Source: Gammaproteobacteria bacterium (lineage in GTDB: Bacteria; Pseudomonadota; Gammaproteobacteria; Pseudomonadales; Azotimanducaceae). From it: DNA of 10,730 bases. Numbering within the stretch: the stretch's first letter is position 1; each line of letters starts with the position of its first letter. The translations under genes were made by a program, and so were the position numbers. Location of the stretch: the NCBI GenBank assembly GCA_027293665.1, contig JAPUFN010000410.1, forward strand, positions 1-10,730, read 5' to 3'. Under the pieces are notes generated by a model that ran no database searches, had not been told where the DNA came from, and saw only the letters and a list, made by a program, of their open reading frames with translations. This document shows positions 1 to 5,050 of this stretch, one piece after another.

Positions 1-317
1 GAATTGGGAAGTAGGCCGTCACGAAGGAGCGGCACAACAGCAATGGCCGCCCAAACCATTATCGCAATCTGAGCCACCACCAAGGACACGGCCGATACCA
101 ACCAGGTCGTCATGGTGCTTATCCCATGATTCAAAAGCACGATGGGCAACAACGAACCGCCAAGCGCCACAACGCTGTAGAGAAGTAGCGCCAAGATGCG
201 AAACGAACGGATGGCCGGCGGCAGCTGTGAACGTCCCAGAGCACTGACGACGCCGGTAAAGCCGACGAGACCTATCGAGATCTCCGCAAAAAGCTCAAGC
301 GCCCCGGTATCAGGCAC
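1..317 (-). CDS. Integral membrane protein, N-terminal fragment (cut by left window edge)
   Basis: The reverse strand is open from a GTG at 317 to the left edge, giving 105 residues with no stop. The in-frame TAG two codons before the GTG means the start cannot lie further upstream. An AAGGG lies about 12 nt before it, a rather long spacing for a ribosome binding site. The translation is strongly hydrophobic, with three likely membrane segments at about residues 7-27 (ELFAEISIGLVGFTGVVSAL), 39-62 and 72-98. A short basic, proline-containing loop (GRSQLPPAIRSFR) follows the first segment. There is no cleavable signal peptide. I do not recognise a named family; it looks like an uncharacterised multi-pass inner-membrane protein whose remainder is outside the window. 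It is divergent from the FAD monooxygenase, with 127 bp between the two starts, so the two could share a control region. That it is coding rests on reading-frame length, hydrophobic periodicity and GC-rich codon use. Its function is unknown. Confidence 0.75.
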   Translation of the reverse strand, partial: MPDTGALELFAEISIGLVGFTGVVSALGRSQLPPAIRSFRILALLLYSVVALGGSLLPIVLLNHGISTMTTWLVSAVSLVVAQIAIMVWAAIAVVPLLRDGLLPN

Positions 318-404
318 GTTGCACTACAGCCCTTGAAGAGAAACAAGATGACTCATGATTGCGATTAAACACGAATAGATGTCGGACTCACACCAATGAT
401 CGGA

Positions 405-426
405 CGTACGCTATGGTAGCGTTACG
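405..426. promoter_or_regulatory. Imperfect inverted repeat upstream of the monooxygenase
   Basis: CGCTA (409-413) and TAGCG (417-421) form a 5-bp inverted repeat around TGG. An outer CGTA (405-408) pairs with TACG (423-426) if one T at 422 is bulged. It lies 18 bp before the ATG and just ahead of the ribosome binding site AAGGGG (431-436), where a repressor site or an mRNA hairpin would affect expression. No regulator gene is adjacent, and no convincing -35/-10 pair was found around it. The symmetry is directly visible; an operator role is inference. Confidence 0.3.
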
Positions 427-444
427 AACGAAGGGGGTCTTTTT

Positions 445-1656
445 ATGAGCCATGTCGTGATCGTCGGTGCGGGTCCGGCAGGCGCGAGTCTTGGATATCT
501 ACTCTCCCGCCGCGGAATCGAAGTCACCCTGCTCGAACGCCGGCGCGATTTCGCCCGTGAGTTCCGCGGCGAGGTGCTGCTGCCGGGCGGTATCACGGCG
601 CTGGAGCAGATGGGCCTCAAAACGCAGTTGGCAGCGCTACCGAGTTACGCGCCGCAAACGCTAGAAATCTTTCTGAACGGAATACCGCTTCTCAGCGAAT
701 CACTCAACACCGATTCCGGGGAAGAAGCGCTGTTCAAAGCTGTATCACAACCAGCGTTGCTCGAGATGCTGGTCGCCGAGTCAACAAACAGCTCGTCGTT
801 CAACCTGATCCGAGGCGCATCGGTCAAGGAGCTGCTCCGCCATGACGGACGCGTCGCCGGAGTGCGCATACGGGTCGATGATGCCGAGCAGGAACTGCAA
901 GCCAATCTCGTCGTCGGCGCCGATGGACGCAATTCCGTCGTCCGCAAACAAGCTGGACTGCTGGCCGGTAATGCCACGCTGCCCATGGATATCGTCTGGT
1001 GCAAGCTGCCGTGTCCAGAAAACTGGCGCGGAGTGCGCGCCTACGCCGGGCGCGGTCACCTGCTGATCGCCTATCACACGTGGGATGACACCCTGCAACT
1101 CGGCTGGGTCATTCTGAAGGGAACATTTGGCGACTTGCGCAACCGCGGCATCGAGCAATGGGTGGAAGAGATGGCGAACCACGTCTCAGCGGATTTCGCC
1201 GAGCATCTGCGCACGCACCGCGATGCGGTACAAAAACCTTTCCTGCTCAACGTGGTTGCCGATTGCGTTGATCGTTGGAGCACGCCCGGCGCCCTGGTGA
1301 TCGGTGATGCTGCGCACACGATGTCACCGGTCGGCGGCCAGGGAATCAACATCGCACTGCGTGATGCGATCGTCGCGGCCAATCACCTCGTGCCCGCATT
1401 GGCTGTACCCGAACCAGACGGCAACACGCTGACAGCAGCACTTGCCGCCATAGAAGCCGAACGCATGCCCGAAATCCAGGAAATTCAAACTTTGCAGGCA
1501 CAGCCGCCCAAACTACTCCTGAGCAATGCCTGGTGGGGTGAACCGGTTCGCCGCATCGCCGCGATGTTACTGAGCAGACCCGCCATCCGCCAGCGGGCGG
1601 CCGGCAGGGTCTCGGCCTTTTTATATGGCGTCACAGAGGTGCAGTTGGAGGTATGA
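445..1656 (+). CDS. FAD-dependent monooxygenase (PHBH/UbiH-like, FAD_binding_3 type)
   Basis: This is a 403-residue flavoprotein of the group A aromatic hydroxylase type, cytoplasmic. Such enzymes use NAD(P)H and O2 to hydroxylate or epoxidise aromatic, quinone or polyketide-like substrates. The Rossmann dinucleotide-binding motif GAGPAG is at residues 8-13, followed by the acidic end of the second strand (TLLERR). The DG motif (VVGADGRNSVVRKQAG, D160-G161) contacts FAD and NAD(P)H. The GD motif (VIGDAAHTMSPVGGQGINIA, G287-D288) binds the FAD ribityl chain. FRGEVLLPGG, near residue 40, is an arginine-glycine segment typical of this subfamily. The length is normal for single-domain members, with no C-terminal thioredoxin-like extension. 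AAGGGG (431-436) lies 8 nt before the ATG, supporting this start. The last 26 bp overlap the 3' end of the opposite-strand methyltransferase. The substrate is not deducible; UbiH itself is unlikely because no ubiquinone genes adjoin it. Confidence 0.9.
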   Translation: MSHVVIVGAGPAGASLGYLLSRRGIEVTLLERRRDFAREFRGEVLLPGGITALEQMGLKTQLAALPSYAPQTLEIFLNGIPLLSESLNTDSGEEALFKAVSQPALLEMLVAESTNSSSFNLIRGASVKELLRHDGRVAGVRIRVDDAEQELQANLVVGADGRNSVVRKQAGLLAGNATLPMDIVWCKLPCPENWRGVRAYAGRGHLLIAYHTWDDTLQLGWVILKGTFGDLRNRGIEQWVEEMANHVSADFAEHLRTHRDAVQKPFLLNVVADCVDRWSTPGALVIGDAAHTMSPVGGQGINIALRDAIVAANHLVPALAVPEPDGNTLTAALAAIEAERMPEIQEIQTLQAQPPKLLLSNAWWGEPVRRIAAMLLSRPAIRQRAAGRVSAFLYGVTEVQLEV

Positions 1657-2455
1657 AGTCACTTTCAGCGAATCGAAGCTTAATCGCCAGAGTCGCCATG
1701 GAAGTCGGCATGTAGGCATTCAATGCAGTCGCTGCATCTTCCCAACGATCCTCATAAAAACCGGCGATCACAAAACCTGCCCCAATTTGCCCCGCAATTT
1801 GCGCATCCAGGCTATGACTGAATTCGAACGCAAGGCCTTGCTGCCGCCTGGCTGCGAGTTCTTCTTCAGTGAGGTCGAGAACATCTGAATAGGGCAGCTT
1901 GTTTATCGCAACGAGCGGCCCTCCAGCATCGATGGCAGCATGGTCGAAGAGATAGAAGTCCGGATTCATGAAACCCGACAACAGGCGACCAGATTCCGCC
2001 AGAACCCTGCTGCATTCGCGCCAGACCTCGAGAACGTCCGGCACAAACACGTTTGAGACCGGATTGAATATCAGGTCAAATTCAGCGGCTTCAAAGCATG
2101 ACAGATCCGCCATATCACCTTGAACCAGCTTGATATCCAGGCTTTCACGATCTGCGACGAATCCATCTCTGGCAAGCTGCTCATCAGAGTTGTCGAAGCT
2201 GGTGACATGCGCGCCAGCCGCCGCAAGAACCGGCGCTTGTTGTCCACCACCGGATGCCAGGCACAAAACACGTTTGCCACGAATGTCACCGAGCCAACTC
2301 ACCGGCGTGGCGGTCGTTGGTGTCAGAATGACGCTCCAATCGCCGCTTCTCGCATTTGCAATGACTTTCCTACTGACAGGCTGGCACCAACGACTTTCAC
2401 CGCTTGCCGATTCTCTATTCCATGCCGCTCTGTTGTGACTTACCACATCATTCAT
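1631..2455 (-). CDS. Class I SAM-dependent methyltransferase
   Basis: The product is a 274-residue soluble protein with the Rossmann-type methyltransferase fold (Methyltransf_11/25-like). A family-typical N-terminus (HNRAAWNRESASGESRWCQPV) precedes motif I, VLCLASGGGQQ, at residues 63-73. The acidic residue that would hold the SAM ribose is D88 in VTSFDNSDEQL. A QGDMADLSCF stretch matches the adenine-contacting loop, and FDLIFNPVSNVFVPD matches motif IV. Its C-terminal half carries a helix-rich substrate cap (LTEEELAARRQQGLAFEFSH). Motif I has ASGGG in place of the more usual GCGxG, as is common in this subfamily, so it need not be inactive. The start at 2455 has TGGAAAG 7 nt upstream. It is convergent with the monooxygenase, sharing 26 bp, and divergent from the flavin-binding protein, so it is probably transcribed alone. 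The methyl acceptor is unknown: a small molecule is more likely than RNA or DNA, by family resemblance only. Confidence 0.88.
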   Translation of the reverse strand: MNDVVSHNRAAWNRESASGESRWCQPVSRKVIANARSGDWSVILTPTTATPVSWLGDIRGKRVLCLASGGGQQAPVLAAAGAHVTSFDNSDEQLARDGFVADRESLDIKLVQGDMADLSCFEAAEFDLIFNPVSNVFVPDVLEVWRECSRVLAESGRLLSGFMNPDFYLFDHAAIDAGGPLVAINKLPYSDVLDLTEEELAARRQQGLAFEFSHSLDAQIAGQIGAGFVIAGFYEDRWEDAATALNAYMPTSMATLAIKLRFAESDFIPPTAPL

Positions 2456-2489
2456 GATTCAACTTTCCATCCAGGCGCATTGTGCGAGG

Positions 2490-2516
2490 CCTCTGCCGGC
2501 AGAGTCGGCGCAGAGG
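2490..2516. promoter_or_regulatory. Overlapping palindromes in the methyltransferase/flavoprotein divergent spacer
   Basis: The 14-bp sequence at 2491-2504 (CTCTGCCGGCAGAG) is a perfect palindrome. A second pairing is possible between CCTCTGC (2490-2496) and GCAGAGG (2510-2516), using the same left arm. The two structures are therefore mutually exclusive. The site lies 35-61 bp from the methyltransferase start and about 115 bp from the flavoprotein start, where a shared operator could act on both genes. The rest of the 176-bp spacer shows no clear promoter: a TTGACT at 2551-2556 has no -10 at proper spacing. Regulatory function is inferred from position and symmetry alone. Confidence 0.3.
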
Positions 2517-2619
2517 ATCCGTCTTCGGCAACGAATCCGCCAGCGGTGGTTTGACTCATCCAAGGTTTTCCAATTGCGCACTATCTGCGCGTGCCGCAGA
2601 CTGACCCTTCTTGTCAGCT

Positions 2620-2623
2620 GGAG
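2620..2623 (+). promoter_or_regulatory. Ribosome binding site fixing the flavin-protein start
   Basis: GGAG sits 8 nt before the ATG at 2632. The reading frame could also open at a TTG at 2611, but that codon has no Shine-Dalgarno-like sequence ahead of it, and starting there would bury this GGAG inside the gene. The ATG at 2632 is therefore preferred. Confidence 0.6.
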
Positions 2624-2631
2624 AACGGCGA

Positions 2632-3288
2632 ATGGCCGATTTTTACACGCCTGCGCAACGGCAACTGCAGGATGAATTCGACACGCGCGGGCTGGCCGAT
2701 CGTCTGGTCGAAGCCATTATCACCGACGAACTCACCGCGCAGCAGACGGCGTTCATCCACAGCCGAAACATGTTCTTTCTCTCCACGATCGATGAGCGGG
2801 GCTTCCCTTCGGCTTCCTATAAGGGCGGCGCACCGGGCTTCGTGCGTGTGCCTGACACCCGCTCGCTGGTGTTCCCCAGCTACGATGGCACCGGCATGTT
2901 CATGTCGCTGGGCAATATCGAGGCGAAGACTAAAGTGGGGTTGTTGTTCATAGACTTCGAAACGCCCCAGCGCATGCGCGTACGCGGCGAAGCCCGCCTG
3001 CTGCGCGAGGGTCCGATGCTGGCGGGCTACCCTGGAGCGAAAGTAGCAGTCGAGGTGTCCATCGAGCGAATCTGGCAGAACTGTCCGCGCTACGTGCACA
3101 AAATGCAGCCCGTCGAGCAGTCACCGTATGTGCCAGCCGCAGACGGCTCTGTGCAGCTTGCGCTGTGGAAGCGCATCGACATGGTGCAGGACGTATTGAG
3201 CGAAACCGACCGTGCCGAGGCACGATCCATCGGTCTGATCGATATTGCAGAGTACGAAGCACGGGTCGCACGCGGGGAACTCGTTTAG
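2632..3288 (+). CDS. Pyridoxamine 5'-phosphate oxidase-related FMN-binding protein
   Basis: The product is a 218-residue cytoplasmic protein of the flavin split-barrel superfamily (putative PNPOx, PF01243-like). Its N-terminal helical part (DFYTPAQRQLQDEFDTRGL) leads into the barrel with FIHSRNMFFLSTIDERGFP and SASYKGGAPGFVRVPD. These strands and the lysine-glycine loop contact FMN phosphate in this group. Next come FPSYDGTGMFMSLGNIEAKTK and the dimer-interface strand LLFIDFETPQRMRVRGEARLL, both conserved in this subfamily. A C-terminal tail of about 60 residues includes CPRYVHKM, as in many putative PNPOx proteins that are not the vitamin B6 enzyme. The true PdxH C-terminal signature is absent, so pdxH should not be assigned. 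Relatives act as F420- or FMN-dependent reductases or heme/flavin-binding proteins; the actual substrate is unknown. It is convergent with the cupin gene (70 bp between stops) and divergent from the methyltransferase. Confidence 0.88.
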   Translation: MADFYTPAQRQLQDEFDTRGLADRLVEAIITDELTAQQTAFIHSRNMFFLSTIDERGFPSASYKGGAPGFVRVPDTRSLVFPSYDGTGMFMSLGNIEAKTKVGLLFIDFETPQRMRVRGEARLLREGPMLAGYPGAKVAVEVSIERIWQNCPRYVHKMQPVEQSPYVPAADGSVQLALWKRIDMVQDVLSETDRAEARSIGLIDIAEYEARVARGELV

Positions 3289-3307
3289 CTCCCGCGGTTC
3301 GATAAGC

Positions 3308-3341
3308 GCCTGCGGCTGGTTTAGGCCTGCGGCTTGTTTAG
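3308..3341. repeat. Two tandem 17-bp repeats between convergent gene ends
   Basis: GCCTGCGGCTGGTTTAG (3308-3324) is followed directly by GCCTGCGGCTTGTTTAG (3325-3341), differing at one base. A more degenerate continuation (GACAGCGGCAAG) follows. The array fills most of the 70-bp space between the flavoprotein stop and the cupin stop. It could be simple slippage, or each unit could contribute to a loose transcript end; no U-rich terminator structure accompanies it. Confidence 0.6.
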
Positions 3342-3358
3342 GACAGCGGCAAGTTCCG

Positions 3359-3838
3359 CTACGCGGCAAGCCCGGCCCGGCGACCTTCCTCCCAGGTTTC
3401 AAGCAACGTATCGATGGTGACTTCTTCGATCACATTCAGGTCGTCATCGAGAAATTCGAACAGACGACCGTCGTCTGCCTGACACTGGTAGTAGACCAGC
3501 GCGCCTTCAGCGCCACCACGCTCCATATGTGGCAACGTTTCTGGTCCGGTGCCGCGGTGGTAGGCACCGGCGTTTCGTGTGCGGTGCTCAACGCCGCCGT
3601 CCGGCTTCAGATCGAATAAGTGCTGCTCTCCCTCCAGGACGAGAATCGTCGTGTTTGCCAGATGACGGTGGCGCTGACAGTGCCCCCCATCAGCCGCAAA
3701 ACGCAGCACGAAATCGATTTCACCTTTCTCCCGGTCCCACCCCAACACTTTGAATTCATAGTGCATGTCATAGGAAAGATCCGGATCCTCCGGCACGTTG
3801 AGCCATTCGGATTTATCGTTATCGTTGAACTGCGTCAT
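3359..3838 (-). CDS. Small cupin-domain protein
   Basis: The product is a 159-residue single-domain protein with a cupin beta-barrel pattern. Motif 1 is seen as GGHCQRHRHLANTTILVLEGE, in which H57 and H59 (HxH) and E69 or E71 are candidate metal ligands. Motif 2 is GTGPETLPHME, with H104 as the third histidine. Small cupins of this kind bind Fe(II), Mn(II) or Zn(II) and serve as dioxygenases, isomerases or sensors; the function here cannot be chosen. The N-terminal 40 residues are acidic and the C-terminus ends in a charged helix (TIDTLLETWEEGRRAG). An alternative ATG at 3853 would add five residues, but it lies inside what looks like the ribosome binding site for the ATG at 3838, so the shorter form is preferred. 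It is transcribed alone, divergent from the acetyltransferase across 134 bp containing two hairpins. Confidence 0.8.
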   Translation of the reverse strand: MTQFNDNDKSEWLNVPEDPDLSYDMHYEFKVLGWDREKGEIDFVLRFAADGGHCQRHRHLANTTILVLEGEQHLFDLKPDGGVEHRTRNAGAYHRGTGPETLPHMERGGAEGALVYYQCQADDGRLFEFLDDDLNVIEEVTIDTLLETWEEGRRAGLAA

Positions 3839-3845
3839 CGGAAAA

Positions 3846-3851
3846 TCCCCC
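3846..3851 (-). promoter_or_regulatory. Ribosome binding site deciding the cupin start
   Basis: On the reverse strand GGGGGA lies 7 nt before the ATG at 3838, a good Shine-Dalgarno match and spacing. The competing upstream ATG (3853) has no such sequence ahead of it and would itself overlap this site. The site falls inside one copy of a 9-bp direct repeat (3845-3853). Confidence 0.5.
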
Positions 3852-3890
3852 ATTGGTCAGTATTACCTGTTGTGTTGCCTATTGTAGGAC

Positions 3891-3907
3891 GCAGCCGCAG
3901 CGGCTGC
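3891..3907. repeat. Hairpin 1: perfect 8-bp inverted repeat, REP-like
   Basis: GCAGCCGC (3891-3898) and GCGGCTGC (3900-3907) form an 8-bp inverted repeat around a single central A. GTAG just upstream and CTAC directly after can extend the pairing across a 3-nt bulge. Such palindromes, introduced by a GTAGGA-like lead, resemble repetitive extragenic palindromes of Gammaproteobacteria. No second copy is present in this window, so repetitiveness cannot be shown here. Confidence 0.5.
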
Positions 3908-3919
3908 CTACCCGTGATC

Positions 3920-3943
3920 TTACGCGGGGTGCGGCCTGCGTAA
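3920..3943. repeat. Hairpin 2: 9-bp stem adjacent to hairpin 1
   Basis: TTACGCGGG (3920-3928) pairs with CCTGCGTAA (3935-3943) using one G-U wobble, leaving a 6-nt loop GTGCGG. It is 12 bp from the preceding palindrome, so the two form a paired-hairpin unit like REP doublets. It has no following T-tract on either strand, so it is not an intrinsic terminator. It could also act as an operator for the divergent cupin and acetyltransferase genes. Confidence 0.5.
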
Positions 3944-3972
3944 ACCATCCCCCATGTGTTACTTTCTCTGCA

Positions 3973-4746
3973 ATGGATATGCTGGAGCCATTGGGCACCC
4001 CCAGCGGCCAACCCGGCGCGGTGGCTGCCCGCAGGGTGGAGGAGGCCTCGCTCAACGCGTGGCCGGCGATTCAACAGATGCTCTTCGACGGCTGGCTGCT
4101 GCGATTTGCCGGTGGTTTCACCCGGCGTGCGAACTCAATCGTGCCTTTGTATCCCAGCATGCAGCCGATCCCGGAAAAAGTCCGCTACTGTGAAAACCTC
4201 TTCGCCCGTGAGCAACTCCAGACCATATTTCGCCTGACCTCGATTGACGAGATGCACGACCTCGACGACTACCTCGCTGCGCGCGGCTATCGTTACGCAG
4301 ATCGTTCAGAAGTCCTCACCACCCGGCTCAACGGCGGCACGCTGGACCCACGACTGCGTCTCCTGCAACGCGATGAATGGCTCAGCGTCTACTGCGAGTT
4401 AACCGATATGCCGGCACCCGCGATGGCTCTGCATGGCGCGGTGCTCAAAGGCATTCGGGCAGAATGTGCGTTCGCCGTTCTCGGCGAACCGGGCAATCCG
4501 CTCGCCTGCGGGCTGGCAGTTGCCGAACAGGAGCTGTTAGGACTTTTCGATGTGGTGACTCACAGCGACCGGCGACGCCAGGGTCACGGCACAGCGCTGG
4601 TACGCAGTCTGCTGGCCTGGGGTTCGCAGATGAACGCTACCTCGGCATATCTCCAGGTTGTCAGTGACAACGTTGCCGGGCAGGCTCTGTATGCCAATCT
4701 CGGCTTCGAATCCTGCTACCACTACTGGTATCGCATCTCCGGATAA
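3973..4746 (+). CDS. GNAT-family N-acetyltransferase
   Basis: The product is a 257-residue cytoplasmic acyltransferase. The C-terminal GNAT domain shows motif A as LFDVVTHSDRRRQGHGTALV, with the acetyl-CoA pyrophosphate loop R201-R-Q-G-H-G206. Motif B follows (AYLQVVSDNVAGQALYANLG), ending FESCYHYWYR, where the late tyrosine is a possible general acid. The N-terminal half (NAWPAIQQMLFDGWLLRFAGGFTRRANS, then VPLYPSMQP and IFRLTS) is a second, degenerate GNAT-like domain seen in a widespread family of tandem GNAT proteins of unknown substrate. The start is uncertain. The ATG at 3973 lacks a clear Shine-Dalgarno sequence, and a second ATG lies at 3979. The frame stays open back to 3853, but that stretch runs through the hairpins and has poor protein character. 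It is divergent from the cupin and lies 304 bp before gltB on the same strand. Confidence 0.85.
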   Translation: MDMLEPLGTPSGQPGAVAARRVEEASLNAWPAIQQMLFDGWLLRFAGGFTRRANSIVPLYPSMQPIPEKVRYCENLFAREQLQTIFRLTSIDEMHDLDDYLAARGYRYADRSEVLTTRLNGGTLDPRLRLLQRDEWLSVYCELTDMPAPAMALHGAVLKGIRAECAFAVLGEPGNPLACGLAVAEQELLGLFDVVTHSDRRRQGHGTALVRSLLAWGSQMNATSAYLQVVSDNVAGQALYANLGFESCYHYWYRISG

Positions 4747-4808
4747 ACTTGCTTCAGACCGTCATTTTTGAGATGTTTCGTCCCTCGCGCGAAAATAGCA
4801 TCGCCCGT

Positions 4809-4838
4809 TTGCCAATAAGTAGATAGAAAACAAATACT
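4809..4838 (+). promoter_or_regulatory. Candidate sigma-70-type promoter for gltBD
   Basis: TTGCCA (4809-4814) matches five of six bases of the -35 consensus, and AATACT (4833-4838) matches four of six of the -10, with an 18-bp spacer. It lies in the most AT-rich part of the intergenic region and would start transcription near 4845, giving a leader of about 205 nt before gltB. The match is moderate and the site is not experimentally supported. Confidence 0.3.
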
Positions 4839-4854
4839 TAAAACGGCTTAACCG

Positions 4855-4868
4855 GCAAGCAGGCTTGC
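4855..4868. repeat. Inverted repeat GCAAG-CAGG-CTTGC in gltB leader
   Basis: GCAAG and CTTGC arms surround CAGG; the pairing also extends to GCAAGC/GCTTGC with a 2-nt centre. It is located just downstream of the candidate promoter. The same half-sites recur, in the opposite order, at 5024-5037. Confidence 0.35.
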
Positions 4869-5022
4869 TTCAATAATCGGCTAACGATTTCTCGGTGATA
4901 TCCATAAGCTCCGTTTTTCGCGAGCAGACCGCCATCTTCGTGTCTTCTATCTGGTGGAGGCCGACGACCACAAGGTGCGGACTGCGCTGAAGCACGACCG
5001 CCTGGCAGGACAAGACTATGTG

Positions 5023-5038
5023 TCTTGCATAGGCAAGA
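5023..5038 (+). promoter_or_regulatory. Small hairpin just before the gltB ribosome binding site
   Basis: TCTTGC (5023-5028) and GCAAGA (5033-5038) can form a 6-bp stem with a 4-nt ATAG loop. It ends two bases before the AGGA ribosome binding site (5041-5044). In mRNA it could modulate ribosome access, or in DNA serve as a protein site. The stem is short, so its stability would be modest. Confidence 0.3.
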
Positions 5039-5040
5039 AT

Positions 5041-5044
5041 AGGA
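5041..5044 (+). promoter_or_regulatory. gltB ribosome binding site
   Basis: AGGA lies 6 nt before the ATG at 5051. A second in-frame ATG at 5063 has no comparable sequence, so 5051 is chosen. Either start leaves the catalytic cysteine behind a removable propeptide. Confidence 0.55.
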
Positions 5045-5050
5045 CAAATA

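Larger units (their letters stand above)
3845..3955. repeat. 9-bp direct repeats flanking a hairpin-rich segment (possible small insertion)
   Basis: ATCCCCCAT occurs identically at 3845-3853 and 3947-3955, with 93 bp between the copies. That interval contains two strong adjacent inverted repeats (3891-3907 and 3920-3943) and no gene. The left copy also supplies the cupin ribosome binding site. Short direct repeats around a small palindromic, non-coding segment are what a target-site duplication of a miniature non-autonomous element or REP-like element would leave. However, the terminal bases just inside the repeats do not form clear inverted termini. The repeats are certain; the insertion interpretation is tentative. 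Confidence 0.35.
4747..5050 (+). other. gltB leader / intergenic region
   Basis: This 304-bp stretch holds no convincing gene. Its first half is AT-rich (notably 4815-4845) and includes the best promoter candidate. Its second half (about 4920-5020) is GC-rich and has an open frame with protein-like composition but no ATG start, treated separately as a possible remnant. CTTGCTTCA occurs twice (4748-4756 and 4864-4872). Two small inverted repeats with CTTGC/GCAAG arms lie at 4855-4868 and 5023-5038. No intrinsic terminator for the acetyltransferase was recognised, so read-through into gltB is possible. I see no known riboswitch. Confidence 0.6.

Noticed and set aside
2120..2554. Open frames on the plus strand opposite the methyltransferase (144 and 102 codons)
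   Set aside because: The reverse-strand frame has clear SAM-methyltransferase motifs; the plus-strand translations have none.
2611..2631. TTG start seven codons upstream for the flavin-binding protein
   Set aside because: The ATG at 2632 has GGAG 8 nt ahead; the TTG has no ribosome binding site.
2614..3099. 161-codon reverse-strand frame opposite the flavin-binding protein
   Set aside because: Histidine- and arginine-rich antisense translation with no motif; the plus-strand frame carries the split-barrel signatures.
3345..3360. AGCGG/CCGCT stem as a transcription terminator
   Set aside because: Only 5 bp with a 6-nt loop, no T-tract on either strand, and it overlaps the cupin stop codon.
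3245..3619. 124-codon plus-strand frame over the cupin 3' end and the flavin protein stop
   Set aside because: It overlaps two better-supported genes and crosses the 17-bp tandem repeats; no motif is seen.
3853..3972. 40-codon N-terminal extension of the acetyltransferase starting at a TTG
   Set aside because: It runs through two hairpins and a direct repeat, is cysteine- and arginine-rich without domain character, and has no ribosome binding site.
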